64,000 bases of DNA, taken from Lumnitzera littorea. Lineage: Eukaryota; Streptophyta; Magnoliopsida; Myrtales; Combretaceae. The stretch lies in contig JAMXBB010000011.1 of NCBI GenBank assembly GCA_024138015.1, positions 66,664,308-66,728,307 of the forward strand. The letters run 5' to 3'. Below the pieces are notes generated by a model that was given only the letters and a program-made list of their open reading frames with translations, made no database searches and was not told the DNA's origin. Below are positions 48,114 to 60,153 of the stretch, in pieces. Numbering within the stretch: position 1 is the stretch's first letter; each line of letters begins with the position of its first letter. The translations under genes were made by a program, and so were the position numbers.

Positions 48114-51100
48114 TGCTATCATAAATATAGTCTACACAAGGCGTACACAACTTAACTTGCTTGAAGCTTCTAATCTAACAACTATTGGTAATCAAACTTA
48201 TGGTATGGCTTTTCAAAATACCTATTCAAGACAACCTTTTATCCAATAATACAACAATACTTATACAAGTATTTCCAATATAGAGTTATAATTTACACTA
48301 AGAGTTTACAAAAGCCATAAGTTTTGGAGTTTATTTGCAATAGATAGTTTCCTCAGAACAAAAAAAGAAGAGTAAAAAAGTCCAAATTTAGTGGATTCTC
48401 CTCTTCTCACTTCCCCAACCAACCACGTACTAACCTATGGGTAGTTATATTTGTGCATCCTGAACTCTCACTTATTACTTGCAAAATAATCTATAAGGAT
48501 GTGAGAACAACTAACTCGATAAATAGGACGGGAATACAAGAGTATCATACAAATATAAGCAAGGTTATTAATTATCATGAAATGAAATGCAATCAATCAT
48601 TTACAACATTGCACAATGTTATCTAATCTATTGTAAGGTCAGAGAAATTACATTTGCTCTAACCCGGATCAAGGAGTTTACTGTGACTCAAATCAGATTA
48701 ACTTAGGCATGTGTAATAGAGAACACCCTTCTCTTGAAACCACTTTCAAACTATGGCCCTCACCCTTATTGCAACCTCCTCGCTTACCACTTAGTTTGAC
48801 TAAAGATGGGGCAAGGAACATTTCAACTATCCTCATTGAAGGAAGTTGGTATTTAGCCTAATACACCTAATCGTTCCTCTAACAAGTTGTTATACATATC
48901 TAGTTACGTTAGTGGTCATATCACTATTAGTTTCATTTAGGGGTAACCAAACAAGATCATACATTACAGCACTGTAAAATCATGTAGAACAGTACGCGAA
49001 GAAGTTCAACTCCTGTCTTAAACAAAATACCAATCACATATGTAGCATACGTATAAACAACTAATTTATAACCACAAATAAAAGCACTATTAACCCTCCA
49101 GATACTTTGATATAGTATCTTAACAAGCGGTAAATCCACAATCCCAATTTGCTTGTATAGACACCTACTTCGGTAGATCTGTATTGTCGACATCCTATTC
49201 ACTAGGAGATCCTATATATACTAAACCCAGATTTAGTTTTCATAAGATTTATAAAACTTTAGGGTTCTATCTACTCTTTGTATTATCATGAAGTTATATG
49301 TATAAATATATATATTTATATATATTTGAAGTATATTTTTATTCCTATATGATGAAGTATAGTTATATTTGGATGTGCATTTATTCTAGTTTTAGTATAT
49401 AAATTATATTAAGTTAGTGAGCATTAATAATATACATAATTACATTATACTTATAATATATTGTTTTGATCGTATCAAAACTTATATTTAATCAGTCAAG
49501 TTATGTTTCAATTATGGTAGGGTCATCATAGTACATAAATTTTCATAATATTATAAAAATACCTATTTTATTACCTAGAATTGTCCCATTTTAGTGAAAA
49601 CGGTACCATCGGGTTCGTACCAACTCGATAATAGTAATGTATGATTTATCTCCAGAGATAACTTCTAAAGGGTATTTTTATTATACATATATGCCCATAT
49701 ACCAAGTACTATCATATGATTTCTATATTGCACATATAAAATATCTAGCCTAGTAAAATATGTAGTTTCTAGCCCTAACATGCATATATGGTAACCCGAG
49801 TCATATAATTATCACAAAATATAATAAAAAATCTTTCTAATCAAGTTTGTCCAACATAGATATGTGTAGGGTTTAATAAAATATTTATCATATTTTAGCC
49901 TAATATAGCTAAAGACGTATTCCAATTAGTAATTTAAGCTCTTTTACTAGGAAAATTGATAATGAATAGCTATGATCACCAATTGAATCCACAAAATTTT
50001 CATAGGACTTAGAAAAATATATAGAATTCAACCAATAACTTGTTTCATGCTATCGAGTTTATCACCTATATATATAATAACGTTTTTACCCCTAAATTGT
50101 GATTAATTAAGCAAATAATTTGATTTTTGTACAAATTAATTCCAACCTATCCTAACATCATTACAAGTTTCAAGAATTAATTAGATATCAATCTCATCAA
50201 TTATTTCTATAAAAATTAACATATTTTAGAGATTGCCCTATTTTAGCCATTTTTAAGGTAAAAAATACAATAAATACTAAACATATATGAAATCAAAATT
50301 GAGCTACATAGTAATAAATTAGATGTAATAGGTATTTTACAGAAAATTTTGAGTTCAAAACAACATCATTTAATATATTTATTTTAAATTTAAAATTTTA
50401 GATGAATAGTGATTTGTTAAACAAGTAACATAAAAGCATCTTAGAAATAACCTAGGAATGAATTTTTTTCATAATTTTCCTAAATAGTTTAATATTTTTA
50501 GAAAAATATTTGAAAAACAAGGTAAAACTGGACTCACCTGTTTATCGAAGCTTTGACCACCATTGACTGGTAGAGGTGTGTTAGATAGCCTAAGCGGGTA
50601 ATGCTCTACTAGGGGTTAACAAGGTTCGATAGCAAGTTATAGTTTGGGTTAGGAACCAGATCGGGTCAACGGTTGCTTTGTTTTTTCCTCTTTTTTTCCT
50701 AGTTTTCTATGATTTTTCCAAATTTTCTTTTAAGTAATCTAAGATCCAAAGTGTTTGAAATGCAATCTAAGATCTATTTATACTGAATTGGGGAGGTTGA
50801 ATTTTTTTTCTTTTAAATTTTTTTTATTTATTAATTAAAAATTCAAGAAGGAGGTGGCCAAATAATATTCAATCTACTTTTGATGTAGCAATTTAATCTT
50901 TTTAGAGGCTGCCACGGTTTGTTTTCAACAATTTCCAGGTTTCTCTTTGTAATTTAGATAGGTATTTGTTGATTTCTAGATTAATTATTAATATCATATA
51001 TATTATTTTAATATTTAGTAAATTGGCTAATATACGTATATATATCCTATATATTTGATACATGTAATGTATAATCACACTTGTGTAATTATATTTTTCT

Positions 51101-51640
51101 CATGTCAATTATTTTTAAGATATATTTTCTATTAAATTTGGCAAATTTATCACTTATTTTATATATTTTTAGATTTTCAAGCTAATTTATGATTATATTT
51201 ATTCTATATACCAGGTATATTTATAAAAATACATATATATATTCATATAGTATATTATGCAATATTATTCCTTTTTATAGCTTAAAGAACTCATCCCTGG
51301 GTCGTCGTCGCATTTTGGGCTCAATTTTAAGGGTTATAACGAGTTTTTTTGCTATATTGAATAATCATACTTCGAAAGCTAAAATTAGGATTTTAGGCCA
51401 TCATTTTTAGAGCCTAACTTCACTAAATCACTTCAACCAACTTTTCTAACCTAACCATAATATTTGGACTCAATCGAATAAATTTTCCTAAAGGCCTAAA
51501 ATCTAGATACAGTTACCTTAAATACGATTTTAGGGGCATATACCTACAATCTTGAATTTGCTTATCCATAAGCTTTTAATTACTTGAAATATTTTAAAGC
51601 AAGTCCTAAAAATAAAGGTAAGCAATAATACCCAGGTAAC
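48114..51640 (-). mobile_element. LTR-like repeat unit, copy B (inverted relative to A)
   Basis: Starting directly at the end of copy A, the same landmarks appear in reverse orientation. The near-end sequence ATCATAAATATAGTCTACACAAGGCG lies at 48119-48144 (read without a break from the junction). The GGTTAGGC-type block complement lies at 48780-48880, the GC-containing island at 50530-50660, and a TATA-like box (minus strand) at 50775-50782. Near the far end, at 51430-51540, a sequence pairs with 44570-44700. The terminal ~85 bases present in copies A and C are missing at the junction, so B was truncated there. Confidence 0.6.
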
Positions 51641-53270
51641 TATTCTTCCATACATACATACATATCAAACCATACGCAAATTAAATGTATTACTAACTAC
51701 AATGATCAATTCATGCAGTAATTACAGTACCAATTGAAGATTGTTTAAAATGAAGGCAACAAGTATAAGTAAACCTATCATCTTGGGCAATGAAACCAAA
51801 TTACATATTTCTTAGATTCATTGACCCTCAAATCTCAATATCAAAGCCAACACACATATGGATAGTCTCTATAGGGTTTATCATCGAAATCAAAAATCAA
51901 CAAATTAGTTCCCCACCAAAAATCTACCATAGTATCACATATCATTATTGCGATAGCCCAAAAGCTTCATATAAGATTTATAACCTATATTAGACTTGGT
52001 ACCACCATATTAGTGACTTGCATATTTATATCAGGCAAGTGTACCTATCAATTTTAATATAGTGGATATGAGTCCGAGTCGATTTCTCAGAGATTTCGAG
52101 TACTAATATTAACCTTAACTCTATTATTTAACCGGAAAATTGTGATGAGTTGAATGAATTAAAAAAATACTAAAATTAACAAACTAAACTAATTATGAGA
52201 CTTGATTAAGCAATTTAGAAAGCAATAAAACTAAGAACGACTTCAAGAATGCAATAACGTATTTAGGAATTATTTTCCCTAGTGTTTAACATGTGACTGC
52301 TTAAAATATATTCAATTCAATTTCTATTATTCTTGACCGGAGGGATTCACAATTAAAGTTAATACCTTTCTCAAGCATATTAACCCTAATCCTAAATTAT
52401 TTACCGAAATCTCTTCACTTAGTAATATAACTTAGAATTACATTAATGTATAATGAATTCCCACACAAACAATCAACTTTCCGGAAGAAACATGTATCTT
52501 ATCTCTAAGTATGCATATAATTCTCTCCAATTATGCCAAGATATTATTACACATGTAATTTCTCAATCATCATGCATAATATCATAAATTGATACTCTAG
52601 AAATATCAATCAATAATTAAACAATATAATTGAATCAAGAAAAGATAGAAACTTTATTGAAAATTATAAATCAACCCAAGAGTCACATGAAACCCTAGGT
52701 TCCATAATCCTAAATACACGAATTCTAAGCTATCATAATGAAACTAAAAACGAGTTTCATCAAAAACATAAAATAAAACATGAAAAACCCCTTTGATTAA
52801 TGAAAAATCTCTCCAATCTTGAAGTTGGTGTTGCTTTCGCCTTTTTCTTCTCCTTCTCCTTAAGTCTCTTCTCTTCTCTAGTGTCTCTCTCCCTCTTTTG
52901 AAACCCTAATATGTCCTTTTATAATGTATTGGAAGGTTTCTATTTTCGTCACCAAACACGGTCTGAGACACGGTCGTATCCCCAGGTCGTATAACTTTCT
53001 GACCTTGACAAATTTTTCTGGATGAACATAGTCTGGGGACACGACCGTGTTCCAGACTGTGTAATTTCAAAACTTCATAACTCATTCATTTGAACTCCAA
53101 ATTGAGTAAAACTTGATTCCTTTTCTTCGTTTTCAATCCAAGAACACATTCAAACCTTGAAATCAAAATTTTACTCAATTAAGTATCAATTTCTTTAAAA
53201 AAAACTAAAAACGTAAGGGAAATACAATAAAATCATCATGTGAAATATGTTTAAAATCAGAGTTATCACA
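51641..53270. other. AT-rich repeat DNA between elements
   Basis: No gene is seen. The part at 52025-52130 (AAGTGTACCTATCAATTT, GGATATGAGTCCGAGTCGAT) has the look of a widespread plant transposon leader sequence. At 52790-52920 it becomes C/T-rich. It may be one further decayed element on the minus strand. Confidence 0.35.
52956..53062. repeat. Short GC-rich inverted repeat
   Basis: Bases 52956-52987 and 53031-53062 are inverted copies, matching at 26 of 32 positions by my count, around a 43-base loop. The motif ACACGGTC recurs inside them. It lies in AT-rich repeat DNA. Confidence 0.55.
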
Positions 53271-53989
53271 TATTAGTAGTATCGATGGAGAAATACACAT
53301 GTTCCTTAAGAAAAATTTTAAAAAGGGCTCTTAGAAAAGATATTACGTCTTAGGGGTAGCGAAATGTGCTTCCAGTTGTTATTTTTGCAAAGAAGAAGGC
53401 ACACATCAGAGAAGTGCCTTCTTCTCACTTTTAAAATAAATATGTGCATCTTCTTTTAGGTCATAAAAACAAAAAAGTTGTTTATCTGAAATGCGCCTTT
53501 CTTTTTTACAAAAAATACAAGGAAGGTGCTTTCATGATATATGCCTTCTTACTAAACAACTACAAAAATAAACTTAGTTTGGTTGTAGCTCTATGCAAAA
53601 ATGAAACTTAAATTGAAACATAACAACACATTGAAATAACTATGAAATGGTTCAAATAGTCAAATACCAAACCCTAAACTCCACTTCATATCCCTAACTC
53701 CAAACAAGCATTTAAGTTGCAATCCCGACAAATGATCATATCTCTAACTCTAAACACTGAGTTAGCAAGTTCTTAACAAATCATATCAAATATAAGTATA
53801 TAGACATGACCCAAAGAGAAACATCAATAAATTAATACAATTAAAATGTATCTTACTATAATAATCAGCCAAGTTGTTCACATAATACTAAAAATCTATA
53901 TATCTAGTTCTTGTTTCTCCTAATCTTACTAAAGACACACATTATATGTAATGTCAACCCCTCTCTAAGCCTCCTTTCTTCAATAATGG

Positions 53990-55310
53990 CAAGAACCTAC
54001 AACTCTTGAGTTTTGCTATTGGGGTGGCTCATTGAATTGTGGAGGATTGATTGAATGCATCTGAGAAGGACCATCACTCTAAGTACTCACAGACCTTCTT
54101 TTTTTAGGACCTAGTGGTGCAAAAGGTAGATCATGCTTAGTCTATATGAGTGGAGTTACAAATGAGCTAAAAGAAGAGCTCAACATGTTGCTTACATCTA
54201 GATGAGTATAAGAGGTTGGGGCATGACATGGCCTTGGAGTTTCATCATCACGCTCCCATTACTATAGTTATGCAAGTTTCCTTACCCTAATGTAACCGTT
54301 GCACCTAAGTAGATTTGAAGCATTATAATCTGCCTAATCTAAGTCATCCTCCTCCTCCCCTTCTCCTTAGCCAAACGTAGAGAGTACAAAGTCACTGGAG
54401 TGTAGTCATTTAATAGTTGTATACTCTATTCAGCATGGGCTTGAGCTATGAAATAATCAACCTGGTATAAAGAAACTCTGATCTACTAGAACTCATCAGT
54501 CTATAAGGAGATTAACACAAGTCATTATAAGTTAATTCAACTAACACCTAGTGTGTATAAAAAATGTACTTACCAATTTTCCGATCAAAGCTCTTGTCTG
54601 ATTGACATATCAGGACTTAAGTTGGTCTATTAAGCTTATAGCTAGGGTATGAGGATGTGCTATAGGCATTTCAATCCAGTGTTCTTATCTAATGCATCCT
54701 CATCCTCTTCCTTATCCCCAACATCATCTCCATCATTCTCACTAACGTCATCATCATCATCCCCACCTATTCCCAAGCATTCAACCATAAGTCATACGAT
54801 GTCTCCTCTTGTAGAAGCAATCCAACTACAACATCAATGATGTTTTAATCATCAAATATGGGTACAAGCATAGATATTGGCTCGAGGTCATCAAACACAA
54901 GCGAGTTAACCACCATTGGTTGCATAGGGATTATTATACAGGCATAAGTGTTTACTTGGAATGTACACAACTGAAGAGTCTAACCCCCATTCTCCTTCAC
55001 AAATTCTCACATACAAGTGGTGAATGTGAGTTTAGCCAAAAGTTCCAACCATTTCAAATAGGTTCTCAACACCGTTGTCATCCCTTATAGTATTTAGAGA
55101 ATAGGAAACAACTCCTAAATAGGCATTAGGGTACTTGTATAAAATATCAACCTTGGCTATACCAAGATCAATATCAATGCTCTCACAAACCCTTCCAAAA
55201 AATTCATCAAAGTTAGCGTTGATTTTCATTTTCAACAACTTAACCGGATCTCTATTGTACTCTAAACCCAAGTTTCCTCATATAATATTTCCATGGGCAT
55301 AAATAGAGAA
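53990..55310 (-). pseudogene. Mutator-like transposase remnant, N- and C-terminal parts only
   Basis: The N-terminal part at 55271-55032 reads LEYNRDPVKLLKMKINANFD and ends FEMVGTFG. It aligns with the plus-strand sequence at 62200-62430 of the second element, which also has GVVSY and IRDDNGV-like segments. A following acidic stretch (GDDDDDVSENDGDD near 54770-54720) corresponds to the acidic run at 62660-62740. Downstream, at 54240-53990, sequence with GPKKRRS and Pro/Ser-rich segments looks like a transposase C-terminus. The conserved DDE-containing centre seen at 63.0-63.9 kb is missing, so the protein could not catalyse transposition. Confidence 0.65.
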
Positions 55311-56094
55311 TTTGACAAAATCCACCATTTTCAACCTATCTACATAATATTCATCACACTGATCAGCTTAGCATGGTTAACAAAATCTTGAATGTTTATT
55401 TTGTACCATGTAAAATTGTATACTTTCCTAGCATACAAACTCTATATTAATGTTTCAACAAACACCTTATAGGCATTTTAACAAACAATTTGCATGCATC
55501 CACCATTACCACAAAAATCAACTAATGATACACACTATTACAATAATATACCTATAAAACAACTTGAAAAACATGTTAGTCATGCCATTAACATAATGAG
55601 CATACAAATAAATATCATAAATTTGTATAAAATTCAACATAACTATATTACATAATGTAGATACTTTATTTTTTTACCCGTTTTTTATTTTATGTTATTT
55701 TATTTTTTAGAACTTTTAGGGTAGGGTAAGGGATCTTGATTTAGAAAAAAATACACACAAAAAAATTATTAGAAAAAATACAAAAAATAAAAATTTTAGG
55801 AAAATATAAATAAATAATAAAAAAATTTAGAAAAAATCACAAAAATTAGAAAATATATTAAAAAATAGAAAAATTGGAAAAGTCACAAAAAAATGGAAAA
55901 AATAAAGGACTTAGAGAAATTTAGAAAATAATGATAAATTTATAAATTATAATAAAGTAGTTTAATTTTTTTTATTAAATTTAAGTGTTTTCATGGCCTT
56001 AGTACGGGGAGAGCTGTTGGGCCTAGATTTAGATTTAAATCTAACCCAAACTGATTTAGTCCATATATACGATTTAATTACGCATATGAATAAG

Positions 56095-56215
56095 GTATAA
56101 GCCAATAACCTAACGGTTAAGCACTTAGACATGACATTGCAATTAGCTTAGAGATCTTGAGTTCGAACCCCACTAAAGGCATAAACAAAGTTATTTGATT
56201 TTTTTTCCACAACAC
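56095..56215 (+). repeat. Possible tRNA-derived SINE fragment
   Basis: Box A-like CCTAACGGTTAAGC (56109-56122) and box B-like GAGTTCGAACCCC (56159-56171) have the spacing of RNA polymerase III internal promoters. They are followed by a T-rich stretch near 56200. The sequence cannot fold as an intact tRNA by eye. A chance match remains possible. Confidence 0.35.
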
Positions 56216-56329
56216 ACATCACCACGTATTAAGGATTCATTATACTACGTATTGAGCCACACGGCTAACATATGGCATGATACGTGTCCTTAACACATCA
56301 GTTGCCCCGTCGTATCAGCTGCCACATAT

Positions 56330-57660
56330 TACGTCAAGACATGTGGTATAATGTCATTGGAAAACATGGCTAACATAACGCCATGTCGGCATCGCATCAG
56401 CGATTTCCTTCCTTTTTTGTTCCTTTCTCGCGCAAAACTAACCCAACCCCCTCACTTTGCCTCCATTTTTCACCAAAATTTCACATGCAAGCACACTTGT
56501 TTTTGGTCAAATTTCGCACTCCACATGGCCCTCTATGTACTGAATCCAAGAACGTTTGACCATTCAAATCGAGGATAGAAAATAGGAAAAAAACTAAAAT
56601 TCTAGAATCAACCATTAATGCTCATTTCCTTATATAACCTTCAATCTACAATCAAGATGAAGCATCGATGACTCCCTCTCAATCTGAAACACCGATTGGA
56701 CCACTCCAGACGATCGTAACCTGGACCTCTCTCTCTAACCACCTAACAGTAACCCCTACTTACGATTAACAAAACATACATACACCGAACAACCTACACA
56801 CTCGCGCAACAGCACTCTATCCAACCCCCTACGAATAACACACACAAACCGGCCACCTCCTAACCAAACTTCACTACGGTAACTCAAATCCACAAATCCC
56901 CAATAGCAGCCTACAGTACGCACTCACATACACAACAACCCCTACTTAAACCCGCCCAAACTACATTCACCACCAAACTACCTGTCGCACGCCCAACACC
57001 CGCAACGACCCATTGTCTACCCTAAGCACTACGGCACCATGACTGCTACCTATCCAATAGCTCCGATCACTCATGAACCATACCCAAACCCAACAGCGAC
57101 CCAGGCAACCCCATTGACAATCAACTTCATTCATGCCCTTCTTACTCGAACATATCATAACTCCACCACGATGGCATCCCCATCCTCCAACCGCTCTCAC
57201 TCCCTAGCACAACTCGATCAACCCTCTCACTCAATCGCATACAACCACTTAAGTTACCCAACTTGATTTCCAAACCACCATCCTCTTCGCCAGTTGCAAC
57301 CCCCACGTGTGCTCAAACGCTTAATCCACACTCCACCAAACTCCATAACAACACATACGCACACTCGACACCACCCTTCAACCGATTATCTCTACCATAC
57401 TTACCCAAACACCGAAGCCCAACTGCATAGTCTACACCACCTAACCATTTTTTGAAACCCAGCAAATCCCTAGCCACTATGTCTCACAACCACCACCACC
57501 ACGCAATCCTAAACCACCACCAACGACCAAGTTAGGTCATGACACTTTTTCTACCCACCCTCCCACCCAATCACCAATACAAAACATACAAAACTACTTT
57601 TACCCGCTCAAAATTCTCTTTAGAATCGCTAGAAATACCCCTTGTCCGTTGTTGAAGGAG
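56330..57660. other. C-rich block inside the Mutator-like element, no clear gene
   Basis: Unlike its AT-rich surroundings, this block is rich in C on the plus strand (CCACC, AACC, CCCAAC motifs throughout). Read on the minus strand it gives Gly/Trp/Val-rich runs, such as WVWVWFMSDRSYW at about 57100-57060, with no start, domain or splice pattern I recognise. It might be an acquired host fragment, as in Pack-MULEs, or the leader of a nested retroelement. Confidence 0.4.
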
Positions 57661-57674
57661 GAGTTTTGCGACCC

Positions 57675-58407
57675 AATCCAACCTAACCCAGATTCGACCA
57701 AACCAACCCACTAATCGACCTGAGAGTCCAGATTCGAACCGTTCTCGACTCGTATAGCCTTGGTTTAGCTTATTTCCTTGCTTTGTACTTTATTTTCTAA
57801 TTTTTTTAACTATTCTATTTTCTGTTATGTACTTATATATCAAAAAAGAAAAACTAAAAAGAGACAAAAAAAAAAAAAGAATAAAAGAAAAAAGAAAAAA
57901 GAAAAGAAAAGGAATAAAAAAAAAACAAGAAAAACAAAAAAGCTTAGTTTAGTTTTTATTTATTTTTACAATGTTGTCAAAATAAAAGGAAATAATAATA
58001 ATATTAATTGTTTTTCTTGTTTTTTTTTTATTCCTTTTCTTTTCTTTTTTCTTTTTTCTTTTATTCTTTTTTTTTTTTNAATCCAACCTAACCCAGATTC
58101 GACCAAACCAACCCACTAATCGACCTGAGAGTCCAGATTCGAACCGTTCTCGACTCGTATAGCCTTGGTTTAGCTTATTTCCTTGCTTTGTACTTTATTT
58201 TCTAATTTTTTTAACTATTCTATTTTCTGTTATGTACTTATATATCAAAAAAGAAAAACTAAAAAGAGACAAAAAAAAAAAAAGAATAAAAGAAAAAAGA
58301 AAAAAGAAAAGAAAAGGAATAAAAAAAAAACAAGAAAAACAAAAAAGCTTAGTTTAGTTTTTATTTATTTTTACAATGTTGTCAAAATAAAAGGAAATAA
58401 TAATAAT
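57675..58407 (+). repeat. Exact duplication with a 405-base offset around the only N
   Basis: Bases from about 57675 to 58002 recur at 58080 to 58407 with no difference that I can see. Between the copies, about 58008-58078 is the inverted complement of the A-rich tract at about 57866-57937, ending at the single N at 58079. Perfect identity of simple sequence on both sides of an N suggests an assembly artefact rather than real duplication. Confidence 0.85.
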
Positions 58408-59751
58408 AATAATAAATTAAAAAATAATAAAATATATAATATATAATAAATTTATTTTATCACTTAGAAAAAAAAACTATTTTCTAAACAAAAATAAACC
58501 AACCCCTTTTCAACATTAGGGCATTTTTAGAATTTTCTAAAAATAAATTTTCAAATTTATAACCCTTTTAAAAAAATTTTCTTAAATAACTCAAATCAGT
58601 CAAAAAGTAAACTCAACTCTTTTTTCAACAAATTAAAACCAACCAACATGCTTATATTTTATAGAAAGAATTACGTACGTCTAATCCCAAATAGCGAGTA
58701 CGTTGACATCTCCAGACTGACATAAAAAACGAAAAAACCTATGTTTCCATTTTAGTTTAAATTATTTAATTCGTGAACCATTGATTGAATTTCGTTTTTT
58801 AAGATAATTTTTTTAAAGTGATTTTAAGGGATTAAGTCTAAATTTGGAAAATTAATGGTACTCATAAGGTTTTAAAAAACTTAACTCCCGAACTTGATCT
58901 TCTGGTTCTCAAAATTGTTTTAGTTCTATCAAAAGATTAGTAGCTAAATTATAAATAATTCACCCAATTAGTTTTAATTCAACTCTTTTTCCCAACTTCG
59001 GTTGCGTAGTAACTCTAAAATGTTTTTAAAGATAAAAAAAATCGATTTTCTTTAAACCTTAGTCGAAGGTCAGTATTAAATAAGTAGGATTTAATATTGA
59101 TCATTTAATAAAGACTAATTTATAAAACTAGGAAAAAATTAGGCTTAACACATAAATTTTAGGGTTTGATTTAAAATCTCCAAATCTAACAAAGTTATGC
59201 AAAGATTAGTATATTGAAAATGTTAAAGGAGACTTACTTATGATTTTGTTAAAGAGTTATGGAGAAAATCGAACAAATTTAATGGAAAAATCGAAGCTCG
59301 GTAGAAAGGTACAAGAGACAATGTTAAGTAAGAGTATGTGTGTGTGTATGTTTTGAGAAATGTGCCTTCATTTATTTAGATGAAGGTACACATCAAAAGT
59401 GTGGGTTCCTTACTTTAAAAAAGTAAGAAGAAGGTGCCTATTCGATGTACACCTTCTTCACTTTTTCACTTTTTTATAAGATAAGAAGGTGCATATCAAA
59501 TGTGCGCCTTTCTTGTTGAAGAAAAAATAAATAAAAATAAGGCATTTATCTAATATGCACCTTCTTCTTTGCAGAAATAAAAATTAGAAGACGCATTTAT
59601 GAAATGCGCCTTAACCACCTCTCAAACGTAATATCTTTTTCAAGAACCCCTTTTTATTGATTTATTTTGAGAAACATAGGTACACTTCTCATTATCGATG
59701 CTTTAACTAATAACCACTTTATTTTGAATGTTGGATCCATAATTAACAATG

Positions 59752-60142
59752 GGATAAAGTTAGTACAAATACCTGAACTTTTATATTTTTTTCATTTTAC
59801 TACTTAAACTTTAAATTTGTTCGTTTTAATATCCCAACTTTTTAAATAAAACAAATTGGTATTTTTGTTATAACGACCGTTATTATAAAATGATAAAATA
59901 ATAATATAAGAATATCAACTTTCTTTTTATTTTCATTTTAATGCTCAAACTTTATTTTTTATTTCATTTTGGTCTTCAACTTTTTTAAGTGAAAAAACTA
60001 AGTATTATATATAACGGCAATTATAACAGAAATACTAATATGTCTCATTTCAAAAGTTAGGATACTAAAATAAACAAATTTAAAATTTAGGTACTAAAAT
60101 GAGAAAATATGAAAGTTTAGATACTTCTAATGATTTTATCTC
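59752..60142. mobile_element. 391-bp MITE with long terminal inverted repeats and 11-bp TSD
   Basis: The element is bounded by identical AATTAACAATG at 59741-59751 and 60143-60153. Its ends GGATAAAG.. and ..TTTATCTC are inverted. About 120 bases of each end pair: AATACCTGAACTTTTATAT on the left with the complement of the ATATGAAAGTTTAGATACTT end, then CATTTTACTACTTAAACTTT, then TTTGTTCGTTTTAATATCCC. An 11-bp target duplication and long inverted arms point to a Mutator-type MITE. It has no coding capacity. Confidence 0.85.
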
Positions 60143-60153
60143 AATTAACAATG

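Larger units (their letters stand above)
53275..59700 (-). mobile_element. Deletion-derivative Mutator-like element
   Basis: The left end (53275-53430) and the complement of the right end (59560-59700) share a TATCGAT/CATCGAT start, then an AAAAGATATTACGT block, then a GCAAAGAAGAAGG-CAC motif and clustered 6-8 base motifs such as GTGCCTTC. These are long terminal inverted repeats of Mutator type. A minus-strand coding remnant (53990-55310) matches the transposase of the second element at 62.1-62.9 kb, but the central catalytic domain is absent. Positions 55310-59560 hold a possible SINE, a C-rich block and an assembly gap. I could not find a convincing 9-11 bp target duplication. Confidence 0.65.

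Noticed and set aside
56095..56175. Intact tRNA gene
   Set aside because: Box A and box B motifs are present, but I cannot form a cloverleaf with a paired acceptor stem.
56967..57266. Overlapping open frames on both strands in the C-rich block
   Set aside because: Low-complexity composition and lack of any recognisable domain or splice structure. Kept only as a possible captured fragment.
57778..58446. Lysine-rich open frames around the N
   Set aside because: They come from A-rich simple sequence and are duplicated by the suspected assembly artefact.
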